From: Okeania sp. SIO2B3
GTDB lineage: Bacteria > Cyanobacteriota > Cyanobacteriia > Cyanobacteriales > Microcoleaceae
Assembly (NCBI RefSeq): GCF_010672525.1
Contig: NZ_JAAHGH010000026.1
Coordinates: forward strand, 1-64,000
DNA: 64,000 bases
Direction of reading: 5' to 3'
The notes under the pieces were generated by a model. It was given only the letters and a program-made list of their open reading frames with translations, made no database searches and was not told the DNA's origin. Shown piece by piece: positions 55,858-64,000 of this stretch (its first letter is position 1; each line of letters begins with the position of its first letter). The position numbers were made by a program, and so were the translations under genes.

Positions 55858-58800
55858 CCATGGCGAACCAATCATCGTAAATGCTGCCCAATAATAAGGA
55901 TGAGACAAATCTCTTCTACCTCCTCTAGCTAACTCCCGTGGTAGAGGAAGATGTTGATTACCATTTCGGAGTATATGACCATCTTGTAAATGCACCTCTC
56001 CCCGTAACATTGCTAACTGCGCTTGTCGCAATGCTGCTGCTTTAATTGGTCTGTTAGATAAATTCTGATAAAACTCAGTCATTAAAGCTAATGTACCAGT
56101 ATCACTAACATACCAAAGACTTGCCAAAGCAGACTTGACCCCCGCTTGTACTGCTAACCCAGCAAAACCTAACTCAGCTTCTTCATCTCCGACTGCAGTA
56201 GTACAAGCACTCAAAACTAATAACTCTACCTGTGCATTATACAAACGTAACTGACGTAATTGATTTAAGCGTAACTTAGTATCCCAGAGTTGAATATAAG
56301 AATTGTCAGCACCCCCTGGATGAAATTCTCCATGAGTAGCTAAATGAATAATTTTGAATTTTTCTTTGCTACTTTGTTGCTTTAAATTTTCGAGAGTAAA
56401 TCCTTGATTCAAAAAAGATTGACCAGGCCAAAGATTATTCACGATAGTTTTAAGTTCTACAGGAACTGCAGGTAGAGGAGTTTGCTCGGTATTACCAGGA
56501 AATTCAGATGCTCCCATTGCCAAAACTTGAGAACCATTTAATCCAACATATGTTGTATCAGTTAAAGTAAAACTAGGAATTAATCCCAAACTATATTGTT
56601 CGACCAGGAATTGTTGACCGTCGTGTAGAGCGGCGATGGGAATAGTTCGCAAGCCACTATCCATAGAAAAAACGATCGTATTAATATTATGATTTGCCAA
56701 TTCTTCAGCAATTGGTGCAATTAACCATTGATATAATTTTTGAGCATTTGGTAAATAATGATGAGAATTTAATTGACTGGGAGTCCTAATCTGATTTGTG
56801 AATTTTTTGGCAACTTCAATTACTTCATCTCTTGTGTTCCCACTACTTCTGACAATAGGTTTACCATTTGGCAAAAACAATTGCAGTTCTAAATTATTGG
56901 GTTGTGCAGATACATATATAATTGCTGGTCTAATACCAATTTTTTCAACGCTGCTGAGAGTATTTCGGATATTTGCTGCTGTGACAGTTTTTTTAGTAAT
57001 ATTTTTTCCGAAATAACCTGCGAATTCTCTGCCTCTGTTTAACTCTATTTGGGATAGGGTATCAGTTAAACTAATTTGATTGTAATTATCGTTACGAGAA
57101 ATTTCGGAAGTAGTGGTTGTTATACTTTCTTCTACGACTATAGTTGGTGTTGGTTTCTGAGAGGACTTACCTTGAGCGGGATTTTCTATAGCAACAGTTG
57201 GTTCTAACACTGATGGAATTGAACTGGAGTTAGTATCTTCTACAAGAATATTTGTCTCTACATTTTCGGCAATCATAAGTTGAGAGTTATTCGGTTGTTC
57301 AAATTCTAATGTAGTTTGATTTTGATTTTCCACGACTAATGGGATAATTTGTTCCCCTGAACTACTCATTGAGGATGCAATGTTTTCTGCTATCGGGGTT
57401 GTTGGTTGCTCTATACTGCTCACTGAGGATGTAATGTTTTCTGCAATAGGGGTTGTTGGTTGCTCTATACTGCTCACTGAGGATGCAGTGTTTTCTGCAA
57501 TAGGGGTTATTGGTTCCTCTATACTGCTAACTGAGGGTGCAATGTTTTCTGCAATAGGGGTTGTTGGTTCGGAATTATCTAAAACTGGTGAGTTTGATTC
57601 GTCGTTGGGGTTTGGAGATACTATCTGTATATCTTGATTTGTGTTTGAGGGTTCTTCGTTATCTACTTCAGGGGGAATTTGAGTTTGCGGTTCCTCTATA
57701 TTTTTTGGCTCCTCGACTAATTCTGGTTGAGTTTCGGTAACGGTAGTAGTTTGATTTTCCTCGGAATTACTAGATTCTGTTGATTCTGGTTGAGTGACAT
57801 TTTGAGTGGTTGATTCTTCCGGTTGAGGTTGGTTTTCCTGAGTTTCTGATGCGGTTGTGCTTTCAGTAGACTCAGATGTTGTCTCGGTAGACTCAGATGT
57901 TGTTTCATTAGACTCAGATGTTGTCTCGGTAGACTCAGATGTTGTTTCATCAGACTCAGAATTTTGTGGTTGAGAGCTTTCTACTTCTTTTAGTTCAAAA
58001 CTACTAGGTAAAGAGCGATCGGGTAAAACTGTTGATTTTCCATCTGTAATTGCCCCTACAGAACCATTAATTGTAGCATCTCCAACGATAAAAGGTGTAT
58101 TTCCGGTGCTAATAGCAATATTCCCTCCCACTATCTCTCCTGCGGTAGAAATACTAGCAATATTCTGATTTTGGTCTAAAAAAGTACCTCTTATCCTGAG
58201 AGTATCACCTGTAGTAATTTCTACATTGCCTCCACTATTTCCGCCTTCTGCTTGTATAGATATGACTTCAATACCATTTTCTGCATTCAGTTTAACTTCT
58301 CCTGCATTTCCTGGTGTAGCACTAGAATTTATTCTACCTATAGTTATACGATCGCCTGCTTGTAGATTAATATTTCCCCCTGCTGTGGTTCCTGTGGTGG
58401 TTATTTTTCCTGTTTCGATAGAACCACTACTGGTAATCTCAATATTGCTAATACTATTATCTGATGTATTTGCAGTCACATCTCCAGTCTGAATATTACC
58501 TTGAATACTGGTAATACTAACACCTGTGGATGTGGAAATATTGCCAGTGGAAATATCACTATTAGCATTTATAGTAATTTGAGCATTATCTACCCCAGTT
58601 ATTGTACCTGTACCTGTAATTGTTTCTGCTTGAATAGTTGTGGGGTCATTGAATACAACTCCATTGGTATTGCTGCTTTCTGTAGAAGCAATAGTAATAT
58701 TGCCGGAGTTTTCAGAATTGCCAATGGTAACAGACTCAAAACCATTTGCCAAAGTTGCTAAATCTCCTGTTGTCAGGTGTAGAGGTAAATTACCGTCTGT

Positions 58801-61209
58801 CCCTTCTATATTTTCAAATCCTCCCAGAGTAATATTTTGATTTTCTGATGCTGGTTGTAAGATGAGTCTCCCATTGCTACTGACACTGTTTTCTCCACCT
58901 AAAAGGTTTATTTCATCTCCAGTAATAGTAATGTTGCCAGTTTCTCGACTACCGCTTGATGTTGATATTCCTCGCAAGTTGAGAGTATTTCCAGCTCTAA
59001 TATCAATATTCCCGCCACTTTGCCTACCTTCAGCATCAATGCTTTCTGTATCAATATCAGTAACAGCATTTATAGTAATATTCCCACCCCTAGAGTCTCC
59101 ACTCGCATCAATTTCTCCAGTCGTAATATCTCCCTGTGCTGTAATATCAATATTCCCACCACTTTGCGTACCTTCAGCATGAATGCTTTGTGTATCAATA
59201 TTAGTAGCAGCATTCATAGTGATATTCCCACCTCTAAAGTCTCCACTCGCATCAATTTCTCCAGTCGTAATATCTCCCTGTGCTTGAACATTAATCTCCC
59301 CACCATTACTTTCTGCTGTCGTATTTGAATTAGCAGTAGATAAGTTATTAGTCATCACAAAACCTTGACTACTGGTAATATTAAGTTCTCCTCCTGCTGT
59401 ATTAATATCTCCAGTATTTATCGTCGTGCCAGAAATATTAACTGTCGCTCCTTGAGTATTGATAGTATTTTCTGAGTCTATTGTCAAAGACCCTAAACCA
59501 TTTTCGTCACTATCTGCGACAAATGAGATTTCACCTTTTGTCTGAGCAAAGTTTAATTGAGTTTCAGATAAATTATTGATAGTAATATTATCGGATGCTT
59601 GAAAAGTAATATTTGTACTATCTGATATGCTTTCTATTGATGATTTTGATATTTGAGATTCTATTGCCGTTTCACCTCTTAAAGGATTATCTGCGACATC
59701 AATATTTGCATCTACAATATTAATATTTTCAGCCTTAAATGATAAACTACCCAACACATCTGGAGAACCTAAATTAACAGTACCATCAAAAATTAAATTT
59801 CCTTGACTAGAAACTTCTACTAAATTTTTACTAGAGTTTTGTTCTGCTGATGTAGCCTGTTCTTCTCTACGACCAAGAGCTTCTATTTTTCCAAAAAAGC
59901 TAGTTTCTTCATCACTCCAAATAACTACATTACCACCTTCACCTCTAAAAGAAGTAGCATATATTTCTGTCTTTTCATCTACATAAGTACGAATAGCATT
60001 AGGAACTGTTCCTAAACCTTCAGAATCTCCACCAATTCTAATATTGCCACTACCATAGAGACCAGAAGCATTAAGCTTGGCATTAAATAATCCTACTTTT
60101 TCTCCAAAAATATTAATTTTACTTGTATTTGAAAATTCAGAATTTTCTGCCAAAGAAATATCAAGAGAACCAGATATAATCGTTGTTCCTAAATCTGTAG
60201 GAATTACTTGATTTGAACCTGTTAAAACTACTTCATTATTATCATTAACTCTAACTCCAGTAGCAATTTCCATCACTTCACTATTACCTGTTAAAAGTTC
60301 TGGTATAGATAAGGGATTTAAACTGTGTAATTCTTCTGACAAATCATTAGAAATTCCTCCATCCTCTGTCGCTATTTCTAAATTTAATAAACGTCCTTCT
60401 TGACTAATACGGACTAAATTTTCTCCAGGAACTGTAGAGATCGTAATTTCACCACCTGGTGCAGAAATTTTACCTGTATTAATAATTGTTCCCCCCAATA
60501 AAGTGACACTTTCTCCTGCTTCAACAGTAAGCTCACCTCTATTTAAAATTACTCCAGGACTCGTCATCGGGAAAGAAAAAGCACTGGGATTTCCTGTTAA
60601 AATATCGTAGTTATTTTCACCTATGCTATTGAACCAACCAGAGTCAAAACCAATACCTGAACCAGTAGTTACAACAAAAGATGCAGGTATATCCAATCTA
60701 GCATTTGCACCAAAAATTATACCCGCAGAGTTCATCATCAGTAAGTTAGAATTGCCCCCTGTTACCTGAATTAGACCATTAATTACAGAAGCATCTCCAC
60801 CAGTGACACGAGTTAGAATATTTTTGATATTTGGGTTAGAAATAAAGTTAACAATTTGGTTTTCTCCCACATTAAATTTCTCGAAGCTATGGAAAAGATT
60901 AGTATTATCTTTTGATTGCTTCCCACCTGTAATATCAAAGCGAGTTTGGGAAGAATCTGGGGATGGTATTACCGGAGTTACTACTGTATTGGTTGAATTT
61001 GCTTCGGGAACTATTGGTTGAGCTGATGCCATTTGAGCGGAAAAAATTTTCCATGGAATTATTCTTAATCTACCGCTGTTATGGAATGGTAGGAGGACAG
61101 GAGTATCAAAGACCCAAAGTCCAGTCAGGGGAAAGGCTATGAGAATCTGGTAAATTTTATAGATGGGTGCATAGTTCATTGGTTTATGACTCTTTATCCT
61201 ACTTATCAT
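55855..61209 (-). CDS. Haemagglutinin-type exoprotein fused to a CHAT protease
   Basis: The 1784-residue protein has an N-terminal export region (LIAFPLTGLWVFDTPVLLPF) and a filamentous-haemagglutinin secretion domain (~75-185: FHSFEKFNVGENQIVNFISN, RVTGGDASVINGLIQVTGGN, NSAGIIFGANARL). A ~1000-residue beta-helix follows, with tandem GGNI(D/T)I-TAQGDITTGEIDASGD units. An acidic Ser/Thr/Glu-rich stalk comes next (TTSESTE and PTTPIAEN(I/T)ASS repeats, ~1070-1330). The C-terminal ~360 residues are a CHAT (caspase-like) domain with His1626 in IIHLATHGEF and Cys1669 in LVLSACTTA. It resembles two-partner secretion proteins; no TpsB transporter is in the window. Confidence 0.88.
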   Translation of the reverse strand: MISRIKSHKPMNYAPIYKIYQILIAFPLTGLWVFDTPVLLPFHNSGRLRIIPWKIFSAQMASAQPIVPEANSTNTVVTPVIPSPDSSQTRFDITGGKQSKDNTNLFHSFEKFNVGENQIVNFISNPNIKNILTRVTGGDASVINGLIQVTGGNSNLLMMNSAGIIFGANARLDIPASFVVTTGSGIGFDSGWFNSIGENNYDILTGNPSAFSFPMTSPGVILNRGELTVEAGESVTLLGGTIINTGKISAPGGEITISTVPGENLVRISQEGRLLNLEIATEDGGISNDLSEELHSLNPLSIPELLTGNSEVMEIATGVRVNDNNEVVLTGSNQVIPTDLGTTIISGSLDISLAENSEFSNTSKINIFGEKVGLFNAKLNASGLYGSGNIRIGGDSEGLGTVPNAIRTYVDEKTEIYATSFRGEGGNVVIWSDEETSFFGKIEALGRREEQATSAEQNSSKNLVEVSSQGNLIFDGTVNLGSPDVLGSLSFKAENINIVDANIDVADNPLRGETAIESQISKSSIESISDSTNITFQASDNITINNLSETQLNFAQTKGEISFVADSDENGLGSLTIDSENTINTQGATVNISGTTINTGDINTAGGELNITSSQGFVMTNNLSTANSNTTAESNGGEINVQAQGDITTGEIDASGDFRGGNITMNAATNIDTQSIHAEGTQSGGNIDITAQGDITTGEIDASGDSRGGNITINAVTDIDTESIDAEGRQSGGNIDIRAGNTLNLRGISTSSGSRETGNITITGDEINLLGGENSVSSNGRLILQPASENQNITLGGFENIEGTDGNLPLHLTTGDLATLANGFESVTIGNSENSGNITIASTESSNTNGVVFNDPTTIQAETITGTGTITGVDNAQITINANSDISTGNISTSTGVSITSIQGNIQTGDVTANTSDNSISNIEITSSGSIETGKITTTGTTAGGNINLQAGDRITIGRINSSATPGNAGEVKLNAENGIEVISIQAEGGNSGGNVEITTGDTLRIRGTFLDQNQNIASISTAGEIVGGNIAISTGNTPFIVGDATINGSVGAITDGKSTVLPDRSLPSSFELKEVESSQPQNSESDETTSESTETTSESNETTSESTETTSESTESTTASETQENQPQPEESTTQNVTQPESTESSNSEENQTTTVTETQPELVEEPKNIEEPQTQIPPEVDNEEPSNTNQDIQIVSPNPNDESNSPVLDNSEPTTPIAENIAPSVSSIEEPITPIAENTASSVSSIEQPTTPIAENITSSVSSIEQPTTPIAENIASSMSSSGEQIIPLVVENQNQTTLEFEQPNNSQLMIAENVETNILVEDTNSSSIPSVLEPTVAIENPAQGKSSQKPTPTIVVEESITTTTSEISRNDNYNQISLTDTLSQIELNRGREFAGYFGKNITKKTVTAANIRNTLSSVEKIGIRPAIIYVSAQPNNLELQLFLPNGKPIVRSSGNTRDEVIEVAKKFTNQIRTPSQLNSHHYLPNAQKLYQWLIAPIAEELANHNINTIVFSMDSGLRTIPIAALHDGQQFLVEQYSLGLIPSFTLTDTTYVGLNGSQVLAMGASEFPGNTEQTPLPAVPVELKTIVNNLWPGQSFLNQGFTLENLKQQSSKEKFKIIHLATHGEFHPGGADNSYIQLWDTKLRLNQLRQLRLYNAQVELLVLSACTTAVGDEEAELGFAGLAVQAGVKSALASLWYVSDTGTLALMTEFYQNLSNRPIKAAALRQAQLAMLRGEVHLQDGHILRNGNQHLPLPRELARGGRRDLSHPYYWAAFTMIGSPW

Positions 61210-61484
61210 ACAACTACTCTTTCGTCAAAATTTTTTGCTCCCCCAATGAGTTACATCTAAACATCAAATCAAATAAATATTATAGAGAAAATTTCTGTTT
61301 GAGCTATTTCCATTTCTACTGTAATCTAAAATTTCAGTAACTTGCTTGTAACTTGCACTGAAAATTTGGCCCTGTCTATACTATAGCAATGTGCCCTAGC
61401 ATATTTACAAGTTGCAGGAGGTGTCCAATAGCTAAAAGTTTTATGTTATCAGCTTTTTATTCCCCTATTGCCTCACAGGAGTGC

Positions 61485-61580
61485 GCATTCCCTTGGGTCT
61501 AGTCTCCTCCGGAAGAGCTAAAGCTAACGCCGACGTGGGGTCGCACCGCTGTTACCTATTGCCTGTTGCCTGCGCGCAGC
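61485..61580. repeat. GC-rich small-repeat cluster upstream of coaE
   Basis: Contains GCGCATTCCCTTGGG, CTCCTCCGGAAGAG, CGCCGACGTGGGGTCGC and GCGCGCAGCGC, pieces related to the small palindromic repeats and to 63018-63145. The rest of 61210-61617 has no gene. Confidence 0.5.
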
Positions 61581-61617
61581 GCTATACTTTTAACTTTTGA
61601 CTTTTAACTTTTTTATG

Positions 61618-62250
61618 ATGCGTCTTATTGGTTTAACTGGGGGTATTGGTACAGGAAAGACTACTGTATCAAATTATTTGAACAAAACTTACCATCTCCC
61701 AATTTGGGACGCAGATATTTATGCCCGTAAAGCTGTACAACCAGATTCATTGATTTTAGATAGTATAGTAGAACACTATGGCACAAATATATTGTTACCT
61801 AATGGTAATCTTGATAGGCAAAAATTAGGAGAGATTGTTTTTAACAATCAAGAAGAGTTATTCTGGTTAGAGAAACAAATTCATCCTTATGTACGCGATC
61901 GCTTCGAGGAGAATATTCAGCAGTTTGTCGTCAAAAATAATGAACCTGGGTATAATACCTCCGGTCGATACCCCACAGCAGTATTAGTAATACCATTGCT
62001 GTTTGAAGCCAAAATGACTGATTTAGTAACAGAAATTTGGGTTACATACACTTCACCTCAACAACAAATAGAGAGATTGATGAAACGTGATAGCTTAAGT
62101 CAAGAACAAGCTTACACTCGAATTAATCATCAAATGCCTCTAGAAAATAAATGTCAACAAGCAGATGTAGTTTTGGATAACTCCTCAACCTTAGAAATCT
62201 TGTTGAAGCAAGTAGACTCAGCGATCGCTCATTCCTCATCACCTAAATAG
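61618..62250 (+). CDS. coaE: Dephospho-CoA kinase
   Basis: From ATG 61618 the 210-residue protein begins MRLIGLTGGIGTGKTTVSNY with the P-loop GGIGTGKTT. It continues with DADIYARKAVQPDS (CoA-domain Asp), HPYVRDRF, VIPLLFEAKM and the lid Arg in ERLMKRDSLSQEQAYTRI. It catalyses the last step of CoA synthesis, ATP-dependent 3' phosphorylation of dephospho-CoA. ATGs at 61615 and 61597 are possible but the family starts at MRLIGLTGG. Its TAG stop (62248-62250) is formed partly by the end of a MITE. Confidence 0.93.
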   Translation: MRLIGLTGGIGTGKTTVSNYLNKTYHLPIWDADIYARKAVQPDSLILDSIVEHYGTNILLPNGNLDRQKLGEIVFNNQEELFWLEKQIHPYVRDRFEENIQQFVVKNNEPGYNTSGRYPTAVLVIPLLFEAKMTDLVTEIWVTYTSPQQQIERLMKRDSLSQEQAYTRINHQMPLENKCQQADVVLDNSSTLEILLKQVDSAIAHSSSPK

Positions 62251-62521
62251 GGTTTGCTGAAAAAGTCTTATGGGTGAGGGTAGGAGACAACCCACCCCTA
62301 GCCCCTCCCCCGACCGTGGAGGGGAAGACAGGAGACAGGAGAAATGTGAATGTAGAGGAGATAGGAGTAACAATTGTAAGAATGATTTTTCTGCCCAACT
62401 ATGCGCCTAAAATACGCTCCTAGCATGAGCATGAAGAGCCGAAAACCAGGCACTTTTGAAAGGCCTCAAAAAGGCTAAAGTATTTATATATCAATGCTTT
62501 TAGATTTAATCAGCAAGCCCT
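62249..62521 (-). mobile_element. MITE family 1 copy, reverse
   Basis: AGGGTTTGCTGAAAAAGTC to AATCAGCAAGCCCT, with direct repeats AAAT at 62245-62248 and 62522-62525. The first two bases (AG) complete the TAG stop of coaE, so the insertion either created or replaced the stop. Confidence 0.85.
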
Positions 62522-63017
62522 AAATAATTGATCATCTGGCTGCAATTTTCCTGGAATAGGTAAAGACACTGAATTATATCCTGAAAAGACTATATAAGTT
62601 TTGTATTTAATAGTAGAAACTCCTTGCATGAACAATGGACAACTCCTATGAGTCTCTACCTATTTATTTACATTTCCATCGTAATTTCGACGATCTTATT
62701 CCGTAATATCTGCAGTTTACAACTAAATTACTCAACCTCAAATACCCAACAATCTTTTGCTCAAGTTAGGGTGTACTGTGATGAACGAGGTAGTGGACGT
62801 GGCGAAGCATAGTGTATTGGTCGCAATAGATAAAACTTTGTGTACTTTACATATCCACAGTACCAGATATATGAGTTTTCCAGCATCCTGACTTCTGCTG
62901 TATCAACTACTTTCTTATTTTCTAGTTATACCAAATCCGGTAATTGCTAGTATACTGATTACGGTTTTCAACAATTAACAATATTTTGAAAAGTGTGTAA
63001 TGCGTATTGATGGCGGG
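62522..63017. other. Intergenic region, no gene supported
   Basis: AT-rich. A 62-codon plus frame at 62624 has a hydrophobic start but a C-terminus made of repeat-like GGACGTGGCGAAGC DNA, and I do not call it a gene. No terminator or tRNA was seen. Confidence 0.4.
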
Positions 63018-63145
63018 TCTGTAGAGGCGGAGTAAACATTCCCGTGACGACGCCAGTTCGCTTGCGGTCAGATCCCGCGTCGGCGTCAGACGCAAGCGGT
63101 GCGACCCCGCGACGACGACAGCTCGCTTGCGGAACGCGCACCAAG
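63018..63145. repeat. GC-rich inverted and direct repeats
   Basis: CAGTTCGCTTGCGG, CAGCTCGCTTGCGG and the reverse GACGCAAGCGGTGCG, with CGACGACGCC / GCGTCGGCGTC arms, make a compact GC-rich block that stands out from AT-rich DNA. It encodes nothing and lies about 40 bases beyond the 3' end of the ferritin-like gene. Confidence 0.7.
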
Positions 63146-63184
63146 AGAAAAAGAGAATTTATGGCCTAAAAACTGGTATTGAAG

Positions 63185-64000
63185 CTATTCCCATACGACT
63201 CCTGAGGACTGAGGACTGACTTCTAAAGAAGTATGACTGAGAGAATTACCAAAAACTTGACTCAAAGCATCAGCTTTTAAATGATAATTCCAACGACACA
63301 TTTGTGTCATTACTTTCATCAAGCTATAGCCAATCTCTATACCATATTTGAGATGAGAAAACTTGATAATATCTTGACCAGAAGTTCGCTCTTTTTGATG
63401 ATGATTTAATAGTCTAATTAGGCGATAAATACTGCCAATAACTCGCCGAAAAACTGAATCGCCAAAACCCCATCTAGTGATTCCCCAAAACTTACCCAAA
63501 TGATTAACTTCATCTTGTAAAGGTTGAGCGATCGCCATTTGTAATGCTCCTGTAGAATGAGACATTAACCATATATAAATAGATACGGCACTCCATTCAG
63601 AACTTATTCTACTTACTCCATGATTATAGATTTCTGCCCGTACATTTCCAGTAGGTTGATAACCATGAACGGTATTAGGTTTTTGCTGTAATTTTTTCCC
63701 TGTAAGTTGTTGATAAATCTTGCTAAAAGCAGGGGCGTGTTGTCGTTCTTCTTTTTCCCAAATACCAACTTCAATTATTTTCCCATTTTCATCAGTTACA
63801 CCTCCCATAAATCTAGCTAATTGAGGATGAGCTGTTTGTAAATAACCCCAACTTTCTTGGGAATAAGAACGAATGGGTGCTTCAATTTCTACGGCGGAGG
63901 CAATTACTTGTAAAAATAATTTTGGTTCTATACCAATAATTTGACTATGATTTATAGCTTGCCAATTAATTTTTTGCCATGGTCTTTGTTGAGGAGTTTC
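63185..64000 (-). CDS. Ferritin-like protein, 5' end beyond the window
   Basis: The minus frame stays open from the right edge (ETPQQRPWQKINWQAINHSQ...) to a stop at 63185, giving at least 271 residues, so the internal Met at 63808 is not the start. Helical text with VIASAVEIEAPIRSYSQ and WEKEERQHAPAFSKIY (an ExxRH pattern) suggests a ferritin-like four-helix bundle. SEWSAVSIYIWLMSHSTG and QDEVNHLGKFWGI may supply further carboxylate and His ligands. The family, metal and substrate are not assigned. Confidence 0.65.
   Translation of the reverse strand, partial: ETPQQRPWQKINWQAINHSQIIGIEPKLFLQVIASAVEIEAPIRSYSQESWGYLQTAHPQLARFMGGVTDENGKIIEVGIWEKEERQHAPAFSKIYQQLTGKKLQQKPNTVHGYQPTGNVRAEIYNHGVSRISSEWSAVSIYIWLMSHSTGALQMAIAQPLQDEVNHLGKFWGITRWGFGDSVFRRVIGSIYRLIRLLNHHQKERTSGQDIIKFSHLKYGIEIGYSLMKVMTQMCRWNYHLKADALSQVFGNSLSHTSLEVSPQSSGVVWE

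Noticed and set aside
62624-62812. 62-codon frame with a hydrophobic start
   Set aside because: The C-terminal part is repeat-like and there is no ribosome-binding site or recognised family.

Overview
The window is chromosomal DNA of a filamentous, AT-rich cyanobacterium. The evidence is the start of psbD (photosystem II D2) at the left edge, a cyanobacterial sufR-sufBCDS iron-sulphur cluster, DUF1830, DUF3386 and UPF0367 proteins known mainly from cyanobacteria, and recurrent HIP1 octamers (GCGATCGC). The low coding density and heavy load of short repeats resemble Trichodesmium or Okeania-type Oscillatoriales; that placement is inference.

Layout. 0-3 kb: psbD (partial, minus), a tnpB remnant, a UPF0367/ECF-type ATPase pair, a NYN RNase-like gene and tRNA-Asn. 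3-5.2 kb: a graveyard with a dead IS701 transposase split by a small inverted-repeat element, plus a tnpB tail. 5.2-14.2 kb: DUF1830, hemW, a PIN-TRAM membrane protein, a class II aldolase, a three-repeat/beta-propeller protein and two small exported or membrane proteins. 14.3-21.9 kb: sufS, sufD, sufC and sufB on the minus strand and divergent sufR, with two CAAC-N6-GTTG-type operators between sufR and sufB; repeats have expanded the spacers inside the operon. 22.7 kb: a free-standing 5S rRNA gene with its own promoter and terminator. 23.5-33.6 kb: a TerB-like protein, a nadC remnant, a C39-like peptidase, an M16 peptidase, a carotenoid-desaturase-like oxidoreductase and a Ski2-type helicase. 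33.8-38.3 kb: a Ser/Thr kinase with a C-terminal FGE-sulfatase domain whose last ~45 residues look like the variable region of a diversity-generating retroelement (DGR). A five-copy tandem array lies downstream of it and three copies of a promoter-like repeat lie upstream. 39.6-47.3 kb: an exported GH10-like hydrolase, a probable pseudokinase with pentapeptide repeats, DUF3386 and an Nfu scaffold. 48.8-53.4 kb: a multi-domain response regulator and a PAS histidine kinase, each carrying a related in-frame insertion. 53.8-64 kb: an NHL protein, a 1784-residue haemagglutinin/CHAT-protease fusion, coaE and a ferritin-like protein cut by the window edge.

The dominant signal outside genes is a dense population of non-autonomous inverted-repeat elements in several families. 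Some are nested, and the main family has 4-bp target duplications at all eight of its copies. They abut stop codons, supply stop codons, interrupt a transposase gene and appear to have added residues inside coding regions. The main candidates for further study are the DGR-like kinase locus, the repeat-derived protein insertions, the multi-family element population and the isolated 5S gene.
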